From Sphingomonas vulcanisoli (GTDB lineage: Bacteria; Pseudomonadota; Alphaproteobacteria; Sphingomonadales; Sphingomonadaceae), in NCBI RefSeq assembly GCF_011761305.1, contig NZ_JAAOZC010000004.1, positions 1 to 64,000 of the forward strand: a stretch of 64,000 bases of DNA, read 5' to 3'. A model generated the notes under the pieces. That model was not told the origin of the DNA, ran no database searches, and saw only the letters and a list, made by a program, of their open reading frames with translations. Each line of letters starts with the position of its first letter. Within the stretch, counting starts at the first letter, position 1. A program made the translations under genes and the position numbers. Positions 46,458-55,048 of the stretch are shown piece after piece.

Positions 46458-47222
46458 ATGGACCGTCGCACCGTCTTGGCAGGGCTTGCGGCCATGCCGG
46501 CGGCGGGGTCGGCAAGAATGAGGAAGGGCATTCCGATGGCAGCGCGCAACGTGGTGCTGGTACATGGCCTCTATTGCGATGCCTCGTGCTGGACGGACGT
46601 GATCGGCCCGCTGCTCGATCGCGGGCTGAATGTCACCGCCGTGCAGAACTCGCTCAAGAATTTCGGCGAGGCGCTGGCCGATACGCGCCGCGTGCTCGCG
46701 CGGCAGGAGGGGCCCACCGTGCTCGTCGGCCACAGCTTCGGCGGCATGATCGTCACCGAGGCCGGCGCCGATCCGGGCGTCTCGGCGCTCGTCTATGTCG
46801 CCGCGCGGGCGCCGGACGCGGTCGAGGATTACAGGGCGATGGCCGAAGCCTATGGCCCGCCGCCGGTGAGCGCGGGAATTGTCTATGACGGCGATGAGGC
46901 CCGGCTGACCAAGGCGGCCTTCCTCAACGATTTGGTCGGCGATGTTCCGCCCGCGCGGGCACGGCTGCTGTACGCGACGCAGGCACCGTTCCATCGGTCA
47001 CTGCTGGCGGCGAAGACCGCGCAGGCAGCCTGGCGATCCAAGCCCAGCTTCTATGCGGTTTCGGCCAAGGATCGGGCGATCCTGCCCGATCTGCAGCGCT
47101 TCATGGCGAAGCGGATGGGCGCCGAGACCGTCGAGCTTGAGGCCGGCCATTTCTCACCAATCACGCACAGCGACGAAATCTGTGACCTTATCGTGAAAGC
47201 GACCCACGTCCCTCTCCCATAA
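46458..47222 (+). CDS. Exported alpha/beta hydrolase (salicylate-esterase-like fold)
   Basis: A 254-residue hydrolase beginning MDRRTVLAGLAAMPAAGSA, a short twin-arginine-like or Sec signal. The nucleophile is in GHSFGGMIV, with an HGLYCDASCWTDVIGPL oxyanion/cap region and a C-terminal histidine in EAGHFSPITHSDEI, the layout of the methyl-salicylate-esterase/EstC-like group. It starts three bases after dapE. Its last residues (HVPLP) and stop lie in repeat element R7. Substrate unknown. Confidence 0.82.
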   Translation: MDRRTVLAGLAAMPAAGSARMRKGIPMAARNVVLVHGLYCDASCWTDVIGPLLDRGLNVTAVQNSLKNFGEALADTRRVLARQEGPTVLVGHSFGGMIVTEAGADPGVSALVYVAARAPDAVEDYRAMAEAYGPPPVSAGIVYDGDEARLTKAAFLNDLVGDVPPARARLLYATQAPFHRSLLAAKTAQAAWRSKPSFYAVSAKDRAILPDLQRFMAKRMGAETVELEAGHFSPITHSDEICDLIVKATHVPLP

Positions 47223-47320
47223 GGGAGAGGGAGGGAGCCGCAAAGCGGCGGGAGGGTGAGGGCGATCGCCCTATCGATGGCGCGGCCACCCTCACCCAAC
47301 CCTCCCTCAAGGGAGAGGGC
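47210..47320. repeat. Palindromic intergenic element R7
   Basis: Left hairpin CCCTCTCCCATAAGGGAGAG and right end CCCTCCCTCAAGGGAGAGGG. It lies between the convergent hydrolase and Smr genes, and includes the last codons and stop of the hydrolase gene. Confidence 0.73.
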
Positions 47321-47836
47321 TCAGCGCCGCCGCCGCAAGACAATATACAGCGCCCCGCCGCCGCCATGCCTGGGATGCGCGTTGCGGATCGCCGCGATCC
47401 GGCCCGCATAAGGCGAGGCCGCCAGCCAATCGCCGATCGCCGCGCGGATCAGCCCGCGTCGCGGCGTCGCATCGGCGGGCCGTGCGCGTCCGGTGACCAC
47501 CAGCAGCAGCCGCGCGTCATCGGCGATCGCGCGCTCCAGCGCATGGGTCAGCGCGGTATGGGCGCTGGCAAGCGTGTGACCGTGGAGATCGATGGTGCGA
47601 TCGGGCGCGACCGCACCCTGCCGCAGCCGCCGATCCCAGCCGCCGTCGAGCGTATCGCCGGGGGCGGCAGCCTTGGCGGGAAGCGGTGGCGCGGAGGGAC
47701 GGATCGCTGGAGGTTTGGGCCTGGCCGGCGCTGGCGGCAGTGGATCGATGCCGGGAAGCGGCCGATAGGCGTGGACCGTCGCCGCGACCCGCGCCCACAG
47801 TTCCTGCTCCTCAGCGCTGAGCCGCCGCCCCGCCAT
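47321..47836 (-). CDS. Smr-domain protein
   Basis: A 171-residue protein with a Pro/Ala-rich N-terminal half and a C-terminal Smr (MutS2-type) domain: TIDLHGHTLASAHTAL, LLLVVTGRAR and the HPRHGGGGALYIVLRR end. Small Smr proteins are thought to be nucleic-acid endonucleases or ribosome-linked factors; activity is not established here. Its start overlaps the mltA end by 26 bases, so the two are coupled. Confidence 0.87.
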   Translation of the reverse strand: MAGRRLSAEEQELWARVAATVHAYRPLPGIDPLPPAPARPKPPAIRPSAPPLPAKAAAPGDTLDGGWDRRLRQGAVAPDRTIDLHGHTLASAHTALTHALERAIADDARLLLVVTGRARPADATPRRGLIRAAIGDWLAASPYAGRIAAIRNAHPRHGGGGALYIVLRRRR

Positions 47837-49034
47837 AGCCGCCCCCGCCGCTGTTGAGCCGCGCCACCGTCCCCTTGGGCAGCAGGATCAGCGCACACCC
47901 ATGCGCGAACATGCCGCCCGCGATCGTCCGCGCGCTCTGGCCCGCGCCCCAGAAGGTATCGAAGCGGTTCGGCCCCTTGATCGCGCCGCCGGTATCCTGC
48001 GCAACCCACAGACCGCTGGCGTCGGCCTTGTCCATCGTCAGGAACAAGGGTGCGCCAAGCGGGATGAATTTGGGATCGGCGGCGACGCTGACGTGGCCGA
48101 CGACCTGCACGCCGAGCGCGCCCAGCGGCCCTGGCCCGACGACCTCCTTGAAGAAGACATAGCTCTTGTCCTCCTCCATCAGCGCGCGACCGCCATCGGG
48201 CTGCGCGCGCAGCCCCGCCATCACGCCCTGCATCGAAAGCTGGCCCGGCCCGAGCAGCCCGCGATCGCGCATGATCCGCCCGACGGCGTCGTAGCGCTGG
48301 CCGTTCTGCCCATCGTAGCCGATCCGCATCACGGTCCCGTCGGGCAGCAGCAGCCGCCCGGAGCCCTGGATCTGCAGGAAGAAGAATTCGATCGGATCCT
48401 TCGCCCAGGCGAGTTCCAGCCCCTGCCCGGCCAGCGAACCGGCATCGATGGCGGCGCGATCGTCATAGGGCTGGATTTGGCCGCCTTGCATCCGTCCCCA
48501 CTGCTTGCCCCCGCTCGCGCTGGTGGTTGTGACCAGATCGGGCGGGCGGCGGTAGATGGGCGTATCGTAACCGTCCGTCGGATCGCGCGAACCGAGGATT
48601 TCGGGCTCATAATAGCCCGTTGCGAAGCTGGCGCCGTCGCCCACCACCGCCGCTTCGAACCAGCGTGCGAAGAAGTCCGGCCCGTCGACGTCGAGCCGCG
48701 TGGCGGCATCGGTGCAGATCGGCACCCAGTCACTTTGGCGGGTCAAGCCGCTGGCATCGGTGCGGCGAATCAGCGCGGGGCAAGACAGCCGAAACGCTGC
48801 CAGCGCCGCCTTGGCGCTTACGGGAGTGAGACCCAGGCTCTCGATCGAAGGGCCGGCACGGACGCCCGCAAGGACGGCGTTGGTCGGCTTCGGCGCCTCG
48901 ACGGGGGTGGCGGGTGTAGGGCGCGGCGGCGGACGGAGGACGGAGGACGGCGCAGGATGCTTTGGCGTGGAGGCGCAGGCGGCGAGAAGGAGGAGGCCAG
49001 CAAAGCAAAGCCACCGCCGGATTCTCCCCGGCAC
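47811..49034 (-). CDS. mltA: Membrane-bound lytic murein transglycosylase A
   Basis: A lipoprotein of about 407 residues: hydrophobic signal WLCFAGLLLLAACAS with lipobox LAAC, then MltA domain (TGYYEPEILGSR...YDTPIYRRPPDL) and a 3D domain near the C-terminus (MDKADASGLWVAQDTGGAIKGPNRFDTFWG), whose aspartate is catalytic in MltA. It cleaves peptidoglycan with anhydro-muramic products. The start is uncertain because the upstream part of the frame runs through repeat R8; I take the GTG at 49032-49034, which keeps the signal peptide near the N-terminus. Confidence 0.88.
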   Translation of the reverse strand: MPGRIRRWLCFAGLLLLAACASTPKHPAPSSVLRPPPRPTPATPVEAPKPTNAVLAGVRAGPSIESLGLTPVSAKAALAAFRLSCPALIRRTDASGLTRQSDWVPICTDAATRLDVDGPDFFARWFEAAVVGDGASFATGYYEPEILGSRDPTDGYDTPIYRRPPDLVTTTSASGGKQWGRMQGGQIQPYDDRAAIDAGSLAGQGLELAWAKDPIEFFFLQIQGSGRLLLPDGTVMRIGYDGQNGQRYDAVGRIMRDRGLLGPGQLSMQGVMAGLRAQPDGGRALMEEDKSYVFFKEVVGPGPLGALGVQVVGHVSVAADPKFIPLGAPLFLTMDKADASGLWVAQDTGGAIKGPNRFDTFWGAGQSARTIAGGMFAHGCALILLPKGTVARLNSGGGGYGGAAAQR

Positions 49035-49150
49035 GGGGAGGTGGCATCGCGACGCGATGACGGAGGAAGTTTTCAACCCGCGCTGCGCCCCGCCGATAAC
49101 CCCCACCACCATGCTGCGCATGGTCCCCCTCGCCGTCCCGGGGAGGATCG
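49022..49150. repeat. Palindromic intergenic element R8, overlapping the mltA start
   Basis: Left arm TTCTCCCCGGCACGGGGAGG and right end CGCCGTCCCGGGGAGGATCG, with inner CATCGCGACGCGATGACGG and CACCACCATGCTGCGCATGG hairpins. It lies between the Tim44-like gene and mltA, and the likely mltA start codon is inside its left hairpin. Confidence 0.7.
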
Positions 49151-49171
49151 TTAGGGCACCGCCCACTCCGC

Positions 49172-49816
49172 TCACGCGGCTTCGTCGGTCTCGGTCAATG
49201 TCCAGTTGGGATCGGAAGCCTTCAGCGCGCGGCTGAACGTCCAGACGTCATGAGTCGGCACCGCATCTTCCAGCGACCCCGCGACCACATTGCCCTCGGC
49301 GTCGCGCGTCACCGCGGCCACATCGGCATCGAAGCGCACGCGGATATGCGCGGTCTGGCCGTCGACGCGCGCATCCTCGATATGCGTCGCGTCGATCGAG
49401 ACGAGACGATTGTCGAGCACCAGCCCCTCGGCCTTTCGGTCCTGGATCGTCGCCGCAAAGGCCTCGGCCACTTCGCCATCGACCAGCTCCTTCAGCCGAT
49501 CCTCGTCCCCGGCCCAATAGGCTTCGAGGATCATCTTATAGGCCGCCCGCGCGCCATCGACGAAGCGGGCGAGATCGAACGTATTGTCCGCCGCCGCGAT
49601 CGCGCGCAGGCCGGCGGTGGCGCCCGGCGCATTGCCCGGCAACTCGGCGGGGACCGGCGCAGGCTCCACGCTGGCACGCGCGAACAGCCCACGCGACGAG
49701 GGCACCGACTCCGGCTTGGCCAAGGGCTGCTCATGCCCCGTGCGGCGGCCGAGCACGCTCCACAGCCGCAACGCGACGAACACGAACACCAATGCAAGAA
49801 TGATAATCGTCGACAC
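49172..49816 (-). CDS. Tim44/TimA-like membrane-anchored protein
   Basis: A 214-residue protein with one N-terminal span (STIIILALVFVFVALRLWSVLG) and a C-terminal Tim44-like domain (FVDGARAAYKMILEAYWAGDEDRLKELVDGEVAEAF...DATHIEDARVDGQTAHIRVRFDAD). Alphaproteobacterial members are related to the mitochondrial import factor Tim44; their bacterial role is unclear. The GTG at 49816 is chosen because it begins the span. The neighbours secB and mltA are a common setting. Confidence 0.87.
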   Translation of the reverse strand: MSTIIILALVFVFVALRLWSVLGRRTGHEQPLAKPESVPSSRGLFARASVEPAPVPAELPGNAPGATAGLRAIAAADNTFDLARFVDGARAAYKMILEAYWAGDEDRLKELVDGEVAEAFAATIQDRKAEGLVLDNRLVSIDATHIEDARVDGQTAHIRVRFDADVAAVTRDAEGNVVAGSLEDAVPTHDVWTFSRALKASDPNWTLTETDEAA

Positions 49817-50013
49817 CCGGCCTCCTGGCGGCCAGCCTTTTTTGATCGAAGGCGCCGCGCTAGGGCTTCCCATAGCGAGCGGCGGCCGAATCGCAAAGCC
49901 GAACCCGTTCATCAATACGCCCAGTACGCCGCGGCGTTCCGCATTGCTCCGGGCAAGCCCGCCTGCTAGCGGGCTTCGCCTGCCAATTTCATGAACATGG
50001 GAAGAGCCTAACG

Positions 50014-50508
50014 ATGGCCGAAAATGATGCGTTGCCCCAGCCGAACGGCGCCGACGAAGGCCCGCAGCTCGGCCTGATCGCGCAATATGTGAAGGATCTC
50101 TCGTTCGAGAATCCCAATGCCCCCGCCGTTTATCAGGTGCAGGGCCAGCCGGAGATCGACGTCCAGTTCAACATCGGCACCACCAAGGTGGGCGAGGATG
50201 TCCATGAAGTGGCGATGAAGATCGAGGTGAAGGCCAAGGTCAGCGGCATGACCGCTTTCCAGATCGAGCTGGTCTACGCGGGCCTGTTCGGCGCGCGCAA
50301 CGTGCCCGAGGATGCGCTGCATCCCTTCCTCTATGCCTCCGCGCCGCAGCTGCTGTTTCCGTTCGCGCGGCGTGTCGTCGCCGATGCGGTGCGCGACGGC
50401 AATTTCCCGCCCCTGCTGCTCGATCCGATCGATTTCGCGACGCTCTACCAGCAGCAGGCCGGCCAGGTCGAAGCCCTCGCCAATGCCGAGCCGGCAGGCG
50501 AGGCTTGA
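50014..50508 (+). CDS. secB: Protein-export chaperone SecB
   Basis: A 164-residue SecB that holds presecretory proteins unfolded and hands them to SecA. Typical blocks are LIAQYVKDLSFENPNAP, the DVQFNIG strand and the C-terminal LHPFLYASAPQLLFPFARRVVADAVRDGNFPPLLLDPIDF. Divergent from the Tim44-like gene, as in many Alphaproteobacteria. Confidence 0.96.
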   Translation: MAENDALPQPNGADEGPQLGLIAQYVKDLSFENPNAPAVYQVQGQPEIDVQFNIGTTKVGEDVHEVAMKIEVKAKVSGMTAFQIELVYAGLFGARNVPEDALHPFLYASAPQLLFPFARRVVADAVRDGNFPPLLLDPIDFATLYQQQAGQVEALANAEPAGEA

Positions 50509-50514
50509 TCTCTA

Positions 50515-50640
50515 GCCCTCTCCCGCAAGCGGGAGAGGGTTGGGTGAGGGTCTTCTTTCTTCTTGCTCCCGAGAGCGTGGAGCTCGGGCTGCGCCCTCGC
50601 TACCCTCACCCCAACCCTCTCCCGCTTGCGGGAGAGGGAG
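50515..50640. repeat. Palindromic intergenic element R9
   Basis: Left hairpin CCCTCTCCCGCAAGCGGGAG and right hairpin CCTCTCCCGCTTGCGGGAGA, spacer about 80 bases. The right end GGGAGAGGGAG is four bases before the murJ GTG and can act as its Shine-Dalgarno. Confidence 0.78.
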
Positions 50641-50644
50641 CTAC

Positions 50645-52213
50645 GTGAGCCTCGTCCGCAACACCGCCACGATCGGCGGCCTGACGCTCGTCAGCCGCAT
50701 CGCGGGCTTCCTGCGCGATATGCTGATGGCGCAATATGTCGGCGCAGGCCTCGCCAACGACGCCTTTCTGATCGCCTGGCGCCTGCCCAACCTGTTCCGC
50801 GCCTTGTTCGCCGAGGGCGCCTTCTCCTCGGCCTTCGTGCCGATGTTCAATCGCGAGGTGGGCCGCAAGGGCGGCGGGCTGCAATCGGCACTGGGCTTTG
50901 CCGACGAGGTGCTGGCGATTCTGTTCCCGGTCGTGATCCTGCTGGTGGTGGCGATGATGCTGCTCGCCGGCCCGGTCGTGTGGGCGATGACCGGCGGCTT
51001 CCCCGATGGCGGGCCCGAGAAGTTCGCGCTCGCCGTGCAGCTCACCCGGATCACCTTCCCCTATCTGGCGCTGATCAGCCTGGTCTCGCTGATGGGCGGC
51101 ATCCTCAATTCGGTCGATCGCTTCTGGGTCAATGCCGCCGCGCCGATCCTGCTCAACCTGTGCATGATCGCCGGGCTGCTCTTCTTCCGTGGCCACACAC
51201 CACTCGAGACCGCCCATACGCAGGCGATCGCGGTCACCGTATCCGGCGTTTTCCAGCTCGGCTGGCTGATCTGGGCCTGCGATCGCGCCGGCACCGGGCT
51301 GATGGTCCGCCGCCCGCGCTTCAATCCCCGTGTGCGGGAGCTGCTGCGGATCATCTGGCCAGCCGCGCTGGGCGCGGGCGCGGTGCAGTTCAATCTGCTG
51401 ATCTCCACCAGCCTCGCCGCGCGCTTCCTGCCGCAGGGTGCGGTCAGTTATCTCTACTACGCCGACCGCCTCAACCAATTGCCCTTCGCGCTAATCGGCA
51501 TCGGCGTCGGCACCGCAATGCTCCCCGGCCTCTCGCGCCAGATCGGTGCGGGCGATGAGAAAGGCGCCGGCGTGACGATGAACCGCGCGATGGAGCTGGT
51601 GCTGGTCCTCACCCTTCCCGCCACCGCCGCGCTGATGATCGCCGCCGGCCCGATCATCCGCGCTTTGCTCCAGCACGGCGCCTTCACCGCGCATGATGCC
51701 ACCGCCAGCGCCTGGGCGCTCGCCGCTTTCTCGATCGGCCTGCCCGCCAACATCATGATCAAGGTGCTGGTCCCCGGCTTCTACGCGCGTGCCGATACCA
51801 AAACGCCGGTGCGCATCGCGCTGATCGCCATGCTTGCAAATCTGATCATGAACCTGATCCTGATCTGGCCGATGCAGCATGTCGGCCTCGCGCTTTCCAC
51901 CGCGCTCTCCTGCTGGGTCAACGCCGGGCTGCTCTGGTGGAACCTGCGCAAGCGCGACCATTTCCGCATCGACGCCCGGCTGAAGACCACCGCGATCAAG
52001 CTGCTGCTGGCCACGCTGGCGATGGCCGCGCTGCTGCTAATCGCCAACCCCATCGTGGCGCCCCACATGGTGCGCGGCCTGTTCGAGCGCGCGGTATGGC
52101 TGATCGCGCTGATGATCCTGGGCGCTGCCGTCTATTTCGGCGCGGCGATCGCGCTCGGCGCCTTCCGTCCCGCCGAGTTCAAGGCGCGCTTCACGCGGCG
52201 GCGGGCACCCTAG
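50645..52213 (+). CDS. murJ: Lipid II flippase MurJ (MviN family)
   Basis: A 522-residue polytopic protein of the MOP superfamily with about 14 spans. It begins VSLVRNTATIGGLTLVSRIAGFLRDMLMAQYVGAG, the MurJ signature with the conserved arginine lining the cavity, followed by NDAFLIAWRLPNLFRALFAEGAFSSAFVP. The GTG at 50645 is chosen; the frame upstream is only repeat sequence. Flipping of lipid II across the inner membrane is the known role. The trpS gene lies further downstream, a usual partner. Confidence 0.95.
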   Translation: MSLVRNTATIGGLTLVSRIAGFLRDMLMAQYVGAGLANDAFLIAWRLPNLFRALFAEGAFSSAFVPMFNREVGRKGGGLQSALGFADEVLAILFPVVILLVVAMMLLAGPVVWAMTGGFPDGGPEKFALAVQLTRITFPYLALISLVSLMGGILNSVDRFWVNAAAPILLNLCMIAGLLFFRGHTPLETAHTQAIAVTVSGVFQLGWLIWACDRAGTGLMVRRPRFNPRVRELLRIIWPAALGAGAVQFNLLISTSLAARFLPQGAVSYLYYADRLNQLPFALIGIGVGTAMLPGLSRQIGAGDEKGAGVTMNRAMELVLVLTLPATAALMIAAGPIIRALLQHGAFTAHDATASAWALAAFSIGLPANIMIKVLVPGFYARADTKTPVRIALIAMLANLIMNLILIWPMQHVGLALSTALSCWVNAGLLWWNLRKRDHFRIDARLKTTAIKLLLATLAMAALLLIANPIVAPHMVRGLFERAVWLIALMILGAAVYFGAAIALGAFRPAEFKARFTRRRAP

Positions 52214-53403
52214 GCCGCCAAGGCATACCGCCGACAATGGTCGAGATAGCCCGACTCGTGCGCGCCCGCGAGGCTGACGACACTCTCCCATAGCCAGGTC
52301 GGCGCATCGATCTGCCCGCGCCGATCCGCCTCCAACACTGCGCTCCAGTCTTGGCGCACCCCTTCGTCCATCTGCCGTGCGTGCGCCTTGCCGACGACGA
52401 AGGCGAGATAATGCGCCGCTTTCTCCGCCTCCGGCGCGCTGAACTGATCGATCTCCAGCTTGAGATCCTGCGGCGCCAGCTCACGCGCGAACAGGGATTT
52501 GCCGAGCAGCTTCACCGGCACCATCCGCTCGCCAAGGTGCGGCGAAAGCGCGCGCGCTGCAGTGACGACTCGCTCGCCATTGTCCTTGGGCATCCTGGCG
52601 TCCCTCGAGGAGGGCGCGACGGGCGCGACCGCTTCCTTGAGATCGATCAGCGCATAATCGGATCGATCCTTGGCATCCCTCAGCCCGATGATCGCCGCAT
52701 AACGCAGTAGGCCGAGCGAGCTGCAGCCCTTCATCCAATAGGCACCATCGACGAAGCGCACTTTGCTCTCGGCATCCTCACCATCGAGTGAGAGCACCGT
52801 CCGCGCGATCTCCGCATCTTCGAACAGCGCCTTGAGCGCCGCGCGCTCATCATCGCTCAGCGCCCAGAATTTGCGGCCGAGCGGGATCGTCGGCTCGATA
52901 TCCTCCAGCCGTTCCTTGGCGAGATGTTTCCAGCGCCGGCCCAGCGCCCGGCGGCGGACGCTGCGCACCGCATCGGGCTCGGGCCCGGCGTCCTGGCCGC
53001 TTTGGGAGGTCATCGCCGCCGCATAGCCGGTGACCATCTCCTCGATCATCCGCGCGGTCGTCACCCCCGGGAGATCCGATCCGCGCGCCGCGGTGGCGAG
53101 CGACAGGCCGAGACGGATGATGTCATGCGCCGGATTGCCGATCACCGCCTGATCGAGATCGCGGATCTGCACTGCGATCCGCCCCTCGCCATCGCTGAGC
53201 GGGCCGAGATTGCCGAGATGGCAATCCCCACAGATCCAGATCGCCGGCCCCTCCGGCACGCGCTTCACCGCTGGCGATGCGGCCAGCCATTCATAGAATT
53301 TGGCGGTATTGCCCCGAACATAGGCATGCGCCGATCGCGCCATCTTGCGGTTCCGGCTAGCATCCAGCCGCGCCTGACGATCCTCGACCGAAACCAACCC
53401 CAT
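52210..53403 (-). CDS. DUF2252-family protein
   Basis: A 397-residue cytoplasmic protein of the DUF2252 family, which has a kinase-like pattern: WICGDCHLGNLG...VQIRDLDQAVIGNPAHDIIRLGLSLA resembles the HxDxHxGN and DxD loops of aminoglycoside phosphotransferase-like enzymes. No function is established. It is convergent with murJ and overlaps it by four bases at the 3' ends; this interrupts the more usual adjacency of murJ and trpS. Confidence 0.87.
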   Translation of the reverse strand: MGLVSVEDRQARLDASRNRKMARSAHAYVRGNTAKFYEWLAASPAVKRVPEGPAIWICGDCHLGNLGPLSDGEGRIAVQIRDLDQAVIGNPAHDIIRLGLSLATAARGSDLPGVTTARMIEEMVTGYAAAMTSQSGQDAGPEPDAVRSVRRRALGRRWKHLAKERLEDIEPTIPLGRKFWALSDDERAALKALFEDAEIARTVLSLDGEDAESKVRFVDGAYWMKGCSSLGLLRYAAIIGLRDAKDRSDYALIDLKEAVAPVAPSSRDARMPKDNGERVVTAARALSPHLGERMVPVKLLGKSLFARELAPQDLKLEIDQFSAPEAEKAAHYLAFVVGKAHARQMDEGVRQDWSAVLEADRRGQIDAPTWLWESVVSLAGAHESGYLDHCRRYALAA

Positions 53404-53554
53404 GTCATCTCCCTTTAAAGCCGGGGCTCAACGCATTTAGCGGGCGATGGGTGCATGGTCGGGGATGGCGAGGAACATGTTACCTTGGGCTCATCATGTC
53501 CGCCATCAGTGCCGGCAAGTGTTTCAGCAATGCAGCCTTGGGCCGGATTTCCTG

Positions 53555-53583
53555 TTGACAAAACGGAACATATGTGGTACATT
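53555..53583 (+). promoter_or_regulatory. Strong sigma-70-type promoter with LexA-like box
   Basis: TTGACA (53555-53560, perfect -35) and TACATT (53578-53583) are exactly 17 bp apart. Between and over them lies GAAC-N7-GTAC (53566-53580), seven of eight positions of the alphaproteobacterial LexA box GAAC-N7-GAAC. A repressor there would cover the promoter. The start of transcription should fall at about 53590. Sequence-based inference. Confidence 0.62.
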
Positions 53584-53590
53584 TGCCGCA

Positions 53591-53779
53591 ATGAACGCTG
53601 CACTCACACTGGATCGATCGTCTCTCCTGGAGCATCGCCACGACGTCGCACTGCCTCGGCCCTGCGTCGCCATTGGCCTCACTTTCGACTCACCTTCTGC
53701 GGCTTGGCGCTTCGGTTCCGCAATCCTCAACTTCCTCAACCTCGCCGCGCTTGACCCCGCTCCCGCCCTGCCCGACTAG
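53591..53779 (+). CDS. Candidate small protein, possibly leaderless, upstream of trpS
   Basis: A 62-codon frame starts [18 protein letters not shown] seven bases after the -10 hexamer, so the ATG would be at or next to the first transcribed base, and there is no Shine-Dalgarno. It ends five bases before trpS. The C-terminal part ([17 protein letters not shown]) is hydrophobic. No family is recognised. It may be a damage-induced small protein, a leader affecting trpS, or chance; the promoter is the main support. Confidence 0.42.
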   Translation: MNAALTLDRSSLLEHRHDVALPRPCVAIGLTFDSPSAAWRFGSAILNFLNLAALDPAPALPD

Positions 53780-53784
53780 GCGCC

Positions 53785-54783
53785 ATGCGCACTGTCTCCG
53801 GCATCCAGCCCACCGGCAATCTCCACCTCGGCAATTATCTTGGCGCGATCCGCAATTGGGCGCGGATGCAGGATGCGATGGGGACGGGGGACGAGAGCCT
53901 GTTCTTCCTCGCCGATCTTCATGCGATCAGCGAGCATCAGGATCCGGTGGCGTTCGCGCGCGGCATTAGGGAGATGGCGGCGGCGATCATCGCCTGCGGG
54001 ATCGATCCCGAGCGCGCGATCCTGTTTCGCCAGCGGCACGTGACCGAACATGTCCAGCTGCAATGGCTGCTCAACGGCACCGCGCGCGTCGGCTGGCTCA
54101 ACCGAATGACGCAGTTCAAGGATAAGGCCGGCAAGAACCGCGAAGGCTCGTCGGTCGCGCTCTACACCTATCCGGTGCTGCAAGCGGCGGACGTGCTGCT
54201 CTACAACGCCACGCACGTCCCCGTCGGCGAGGATCAGAAGCAGCATCTCGAGCTGGCGCGCGACATCGCCACCAAGTTCAATACCGATACCGGCGTGGAA
54301 TTGTTCACCCTTCCCGAGCCGATCATCCCGCCGGGGGCCGCGCGCGTGATGTCGCTGCGTGACGGCAGCGCCAAGATGTCCAAATCCGATCCTTCGGACA
54401 TGAGCCGCATCAACCTGATCGACGATGCCGATACGATCGCGCAGAAGCTGCGCAAGGCGCGCACCGATCCCGAGCCCTTGCCCGACGATCCCGCCGCGCT
54501 CGATGGCCGGCCCGAGGCGAAGAACCTCGTCAGCATCTATGCCGCGCTGGCGGACGAGAGCGTGGCGCAGGTGCTGGGGCGCTTCGCGGGCCAGGGCTTC
54601 GGCGCGTTCAAGCCCGCGCTCGCCGATCTCGCGGTGGCCAAGCTTGGCCCGATCGCGGCGCGCCTCCGGGCGCTGCAGGACGATGCCGCGGAATTGGACC
54701 GCCTGTTGGCAATCGGCGCCGAACGCGCCCGCGCGATCGCCGCGCCGACTCTGGCCAAAGCCTATGCGGCTTTGGGATTGTGA
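53785..54783 (+). CDS. trpS: Tryptophanyl-tRNA synthetase
   Basis: A 332-residue class I synthetase. The HIGH-type motif is [10 protein letters not shown] (residues 11-20) and the KMSKS motif is [10 protein letters not shown]. Substrate and dimer segments such as ADLHAIS and [13 protein letters not shown] are standard. The start is [11 protein letters not shown]. It probably receives transcription from the strong promoter at 53555, besides any read-through from murJ, which is unlikely across the convergent DUF2252 gene. Confidence 0.96.
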   Translation: MRTVSGIQPTGNLHLGNYLGAIRNWARMQDAMGTGDESLFFLADLHAISEHQDPVAFARGIREMAAAIIACGIDPERAILFRQRHVTEHVQLQWLLNGTARVGWLNRMTQFKDKAGKNREGSSVALYTYPVLQAADVLLYNATHVPVGEDQKQHLELARDIATKFNTDTGVELFTLPEPIIPPGAARVMSLRDGSAKMSKSDPSDMSRINLIDDADTIAQKLRKARTDPEPLPDDPAALDGRPEAKNLVSIYAALADESVAQVLGRFAGQGFGAFKPALADLAVAKLGPIAARLRALQDDAAELDRLLAIGAERARAIAAPTLAKAYAALGL

Positions 54784-54788
54784 CCTTA

Positions 54789-54929
54789 ACCCTCTCCCCT
54801 TGTGGGAGAGGGAGGGGCCCGCGTTTCGAGCGCAGCGAGAAAGGTGGGAGGGTGAGGGGGGAAGCGGCGCCCTTGATAGATAAGCTCTGGCTTCGCCCTC
54901 GACCCCTCTTCCACAAGGGGAGAGGGAGT
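54789..54929. repeat. Palindromic intergenic element R10
   Basis: Left hairpin CCCTCTCCCCTTGTGGGAGA and right arm TTCCACAAGGGGAGAGGGAG. The left 65 or so bases, including GGGGCCCGCGTTTCGAGCG and GCGAGAAAGGTGGGAGGG, are almost identical to those of the element at 55790-55941 on the other side of the lipoprotein gene. Confidence 0.8.
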
Positions 54930-54977
54930 CTGGGCAGCCCTTCAGGGCCAGATGCGACGAACCGCGCAACCCCCGGT

Positions 54978-55004
54978 GTTCACCAGACGTTCAATGCGCG
55001 TTCA
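54978..55004 (+). promoter_or_regulatory. Three GTTCA direct repeats at 11-bp spacing
   Basis: GTTCA occurs at 54978-54982, 54989-54993 and 55000-55004, each start exactly 11 bp after the last. This is the geometry of OmpR-family response-regulator sites. It also gives two overlapping perfect GTTC-N7-GTTC words, the alphaproteobacterial LexA box. It lies 45 bp before the lipoprotein ATG. Which regulator binds is not known. Confidence 0.6.
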
Positions 55005-55048
55005 TTTGTAAGCCGCTATGAGGCGGTAACTCCTTGAGGTCATTTACA

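Noticed and set aside
53447-53590. The upstream extension of the small frame before trpS
   Set aside because: It would start before the strong promoter at 53555 and has no ribosome site; only the part from 53591 is kept as a candidate.
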